In this document: one piece after another, positions 62,601-64,000 of the stretch
Layout of the letters: each line of letters opens with the position of its first letter
Numbering within the stretch: the first letter of the stretch is position 1
Source of the DNA: Rhodospirillales bacterium
GTDB lineage: Bacteria > Pseudomonadota > Alphaproteobacteria > Rhodospirillales > JASLQF01
Assembly: GCA_030744625.1 (NCBI GenBank)
Contig: JASLQF010000069.1
Span: 1-64,000 of the forward strand
Length of the DNA: 64,000 bases
Reading direction: 5' to 3'
Notes under the pieces: model-generated
Databases searched by the model: none
What the model was told of the DNA's origin: nothing
Seen by the model: the letters and a program-made list of their open reading frames with translations, nothing else
Position numbers and translations under genes: made by a program

Positions 62601-64000
62601 TTACTGGACGGCGGTTTGAACGTCACCCAAGGTCTTGAATGTGAGGCGAAGGAGCACGGAATCCGTTGGTCTAAGGTCCCGGTCCTGGAAGAATGTCCGT
62701 TTGGCGCTGGCCGAAAACACGAAGCATTCGTCCTCGTAGGTCAGGCTCAGCCCGGCCGAGCGCAAGCCACCGTCCTCGTTGTCCAGGTCGTTTACGACGG
62801 AAACCTTTGACCGCCAACGCCGCGTCAGTTGCGCGTTTAGCGCGAAGTTGATTTCCTCTCGATCAGGGAAGCCCGAACTTTGCTGCCCGTTGAAGAAAAG
62901 ATAGTCGGCCGACAACCGCAAGGCAGACGGCCCGAGACGCAGGTTTAATTCATTGCGCCGGGCTTCCAGGTTGTCGTCGTCGAGTCGGGTGCGGTACATG
63001 ATATCCAAGTGGCTGCCGGGCGCCACATGCAGTTTGGCCACGACATCGGAAGCATTGTCCTCGAGGCCGCTTCCCTGTTCGAAGGTGTCGTCCGTCTTGA
63101 ACCGGTAACTCTGCCCGATGACAAGGGTCGTGCTGCCATGGGTGCCGCCAAAGACCCCCCACTTTACCCCGTAGTTGACGCGCGGCCCGCCCTCCACGCG
63201 ATCGAACCCGACAAAACGGTTCGCGGTGAAAAGGTTGGTATCGTCGAACTCGAAATCCCGACTGTCCTCGTTGGGAACGTCGTTTGGATTGCCGCCAAAA
63301 GGGCTCACGACGAACTGGACCACGGGCTCGATGACCTGTGAAATCGTGCCCTGTTGTCGGGAGACGGGAAAACGGCCTTCCAGGGCGGCCCGGGGAACCA
63401 GCCGCCCGGTAATCCCGCTGAACCTGCCTTGCGGTTCGTCCCTGTCCAGGCCGTTCACGTGGTAAAGGTCTCCCCGCAGCGACGACGACAGTTCGAAAAT
63501 AGCACCCGACGAGTCGACATGGGGCAGGCGCCAGCCGGCTTCCAGCGACAGGCGGCGGGAATCCGTGCCCTCCGCCCGGCTTAGGGCGAGCAAATTGGCA
63601 TCCAGGCTGGTGCGACCTCCGTAGCGGTCCGCTTCGCCCACGTGGTTGAAATCGATCATAGGCATTACGAGAGGCGTTTGCCCGGGATCGTCGTCCTCGC
63701 GCAATCCCTGGAACGCGTAGGCATTGGCGGCGAAGTAATTGCGGTGGCGGTAGCCTTCCGCGAACAAGCGGGAGGTCAGGGTCCTCTCTCCGCTGAATTC
63801 GTAGCGGCGCAAATACGTGTCGTCGGTGGCGCGTTCGATATCGAACCCGCCGCGCCATGTATCGTCAATATGGAAACGTCCTTCCGAGAACAGATGCCCG
63901 CGCACCTCATCCTCCGAATCGACGACGACGCTGCCCGAAGAATCGATCTCGCCATCCATGAGGCGATGGCGGTACTCGCCGGCGGCACCGCCGCCTCCCT
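62601..64000 (-). CDS. lptD: LptD, LPS-assembly outer-membrane protein (C-terminal part)
   Basis: The last 466 or so codons of LptD; the gene runs off the right edge. The visible region is the outer-membrane beta barrel: alternating strands with aromatic girdles, e.g. RYEFSGERTLTSRLFAEGYR, PVVQFVVSPFGGNPNDVPNE (a conserved LptD element) and a C-terminal LLRLTFKTLGDVQTAV. The window edge shows EYRHRLMDGEIDSSGS, also family-typical. LptD inserts lipopolysaccharide into the outer leaflet. Stop at 62601 and 137 bp to surA. Confidence 0.95.
   Translation of the reverse strand, partial: GGGGAAGEYRHRLMDGEIDSSGSVVVDSEDEVRGHLFSEGRFHIDDTWRGGFDIERATDDTYLRRYEFSGERTLTSRLFAEGYRHRNYFAANAYAFQGLREDDDPGQTPLVMPMIDFNHVGEADRYGGRTSLDANLLALSRAEGTDSRRLSLEAGWRLPHVDSSGAIFELSSSLRGDLYHVNGLDRDEPQGRFSGITGRLVPRAALEGRFPVSRQQGTISQVIEPVVQFVVSPFGGNPNDVPNEDSRDFEFDDTNLFTANRFVGFDRVEGGPRVNYGVKWGVFGGTHGSTTLVIGQSYRFKTDDTFEQGSGLEDNASDVVAKLHVAPGSHLDIMYRTRLDDDNLEARRNELNLRLGPSALRLSADYLFFNGQQSSGFPDREEINFALNAQLTRRWRSKVSVVNDLDNEDGGLRSAGLSLTYEDECFVFSASAKRTFFQDRDLRPTDSVLLRLTFKTLGDVQTAVQ

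Overview
The window is a 64 kb piece of a GC-rich alphaproteobacterial chromosome. The assignment rests on a circularly permuted two-piece tmRNA gene beside an alpha-type SspB, a CcrM (GANTC) DNA methyltransferase, the lptD-surA-pdxA-rsmA cluster, frequent GTG starts and ATGA gene overlaps. I would guess a Rhodospirillales-like or related free-living heterotroph, but no 16S gene is present to settle this. The window is mostly dense core genome; the main accessory spots are 15.7-16.0 kb, 29.0-29.4 kb, 31.0-35.0 kb, 36.7-36.9 kb and 56.0-57.8 kb.

Layout. 0-4.6 kb: hflK-hflC, mrp, then thyA-folA-SRPBCC. 4.6-7.9 kb: permuted ssrA, sspB, class I fumarase, a small hydrolase. 8-11 kb: GST, LysE exporter, methyltransferase, TfoX-like, RHH protein. 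11-19 kb: a 1.2-kresidue AsmA protein, a PaaG-like enoyl-CoA hydratase, a 272-bp hairpin-rich MITE-like element, a haloalkane dehalogenase, a D-lactate dehydrogenase-like flavoprotein and an SDR. 19-25 kb: a YkgJ-type cysteine-cluster protein and the glycolate oxidase operon glcDEF followed by two tandem secreted TPR paralogs. 25-29 kb: rpmJ, dodecin, cupin, a small basic/acidic protein, a cold-shock protein, tRNA-Val(GAC), N-formylglutamate amidohydrolase and a GNAT. 29-35 kb: a putative structured RNA ending in duplicated terminators, a lytic transglycosylase, carbonic anhydrase, a methyltransferase, a secreted metallo-beta-lactamase-fold protein, and an AT-richer island of tandem paired genes. 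Each pair encodes a membrane-anchored protein and a protein with an NGPGDAYRH...HNN domain. 35-42 kb: nuclease, FrnE-like oxidoreductase, arfB, a monooxygenase remnant cut off next to a GANTC-rich palindrome, ccrM, rnhB, a KefB-like antiporter and a radical SAM protein. 42-53.5 kb: two glycosyltransferases, a MotAB pair, moaB, slt, a uracil-DNA glycosylase, ETF-ubiquinone oxidoreductase, a TPR lipoprotein, ispE and tRNA-Gln(TTG). 53.5-64 kb: SDR, yicC-gmk, a TPR-sulfotransferase, gamma carbonic anhydrase, two small paralogs, and rsmA-pdxA-surA-lptD.

Functional links. ssrA and sspB sit together (tagging of stalled peptides and delivery of tagged proteins to ClpXP), and arfB supplies a second ribosome rescue route. 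glcDEF makes a complete three-subunit glycolate oxidase. lptD, surA and the AsmA protein serve the outer membrane. ETF-QO, the PaaG-like hydratase and the dehalogenase point to oxidation of organic acids and acyl-CoAs.

The best candidate for an undescribed system is the 33.1-35.0 kb island. It holds two consecutive copies of a membrane protein plus NGPGDAYRH-domain module; the first domain gene is truncated and its stop overlaps the start of the second module. It resembles an immunity/effector or polymorphic-toxin arrangement, but that function is inferred only. All calls come from reading the sequence; no searches were run.
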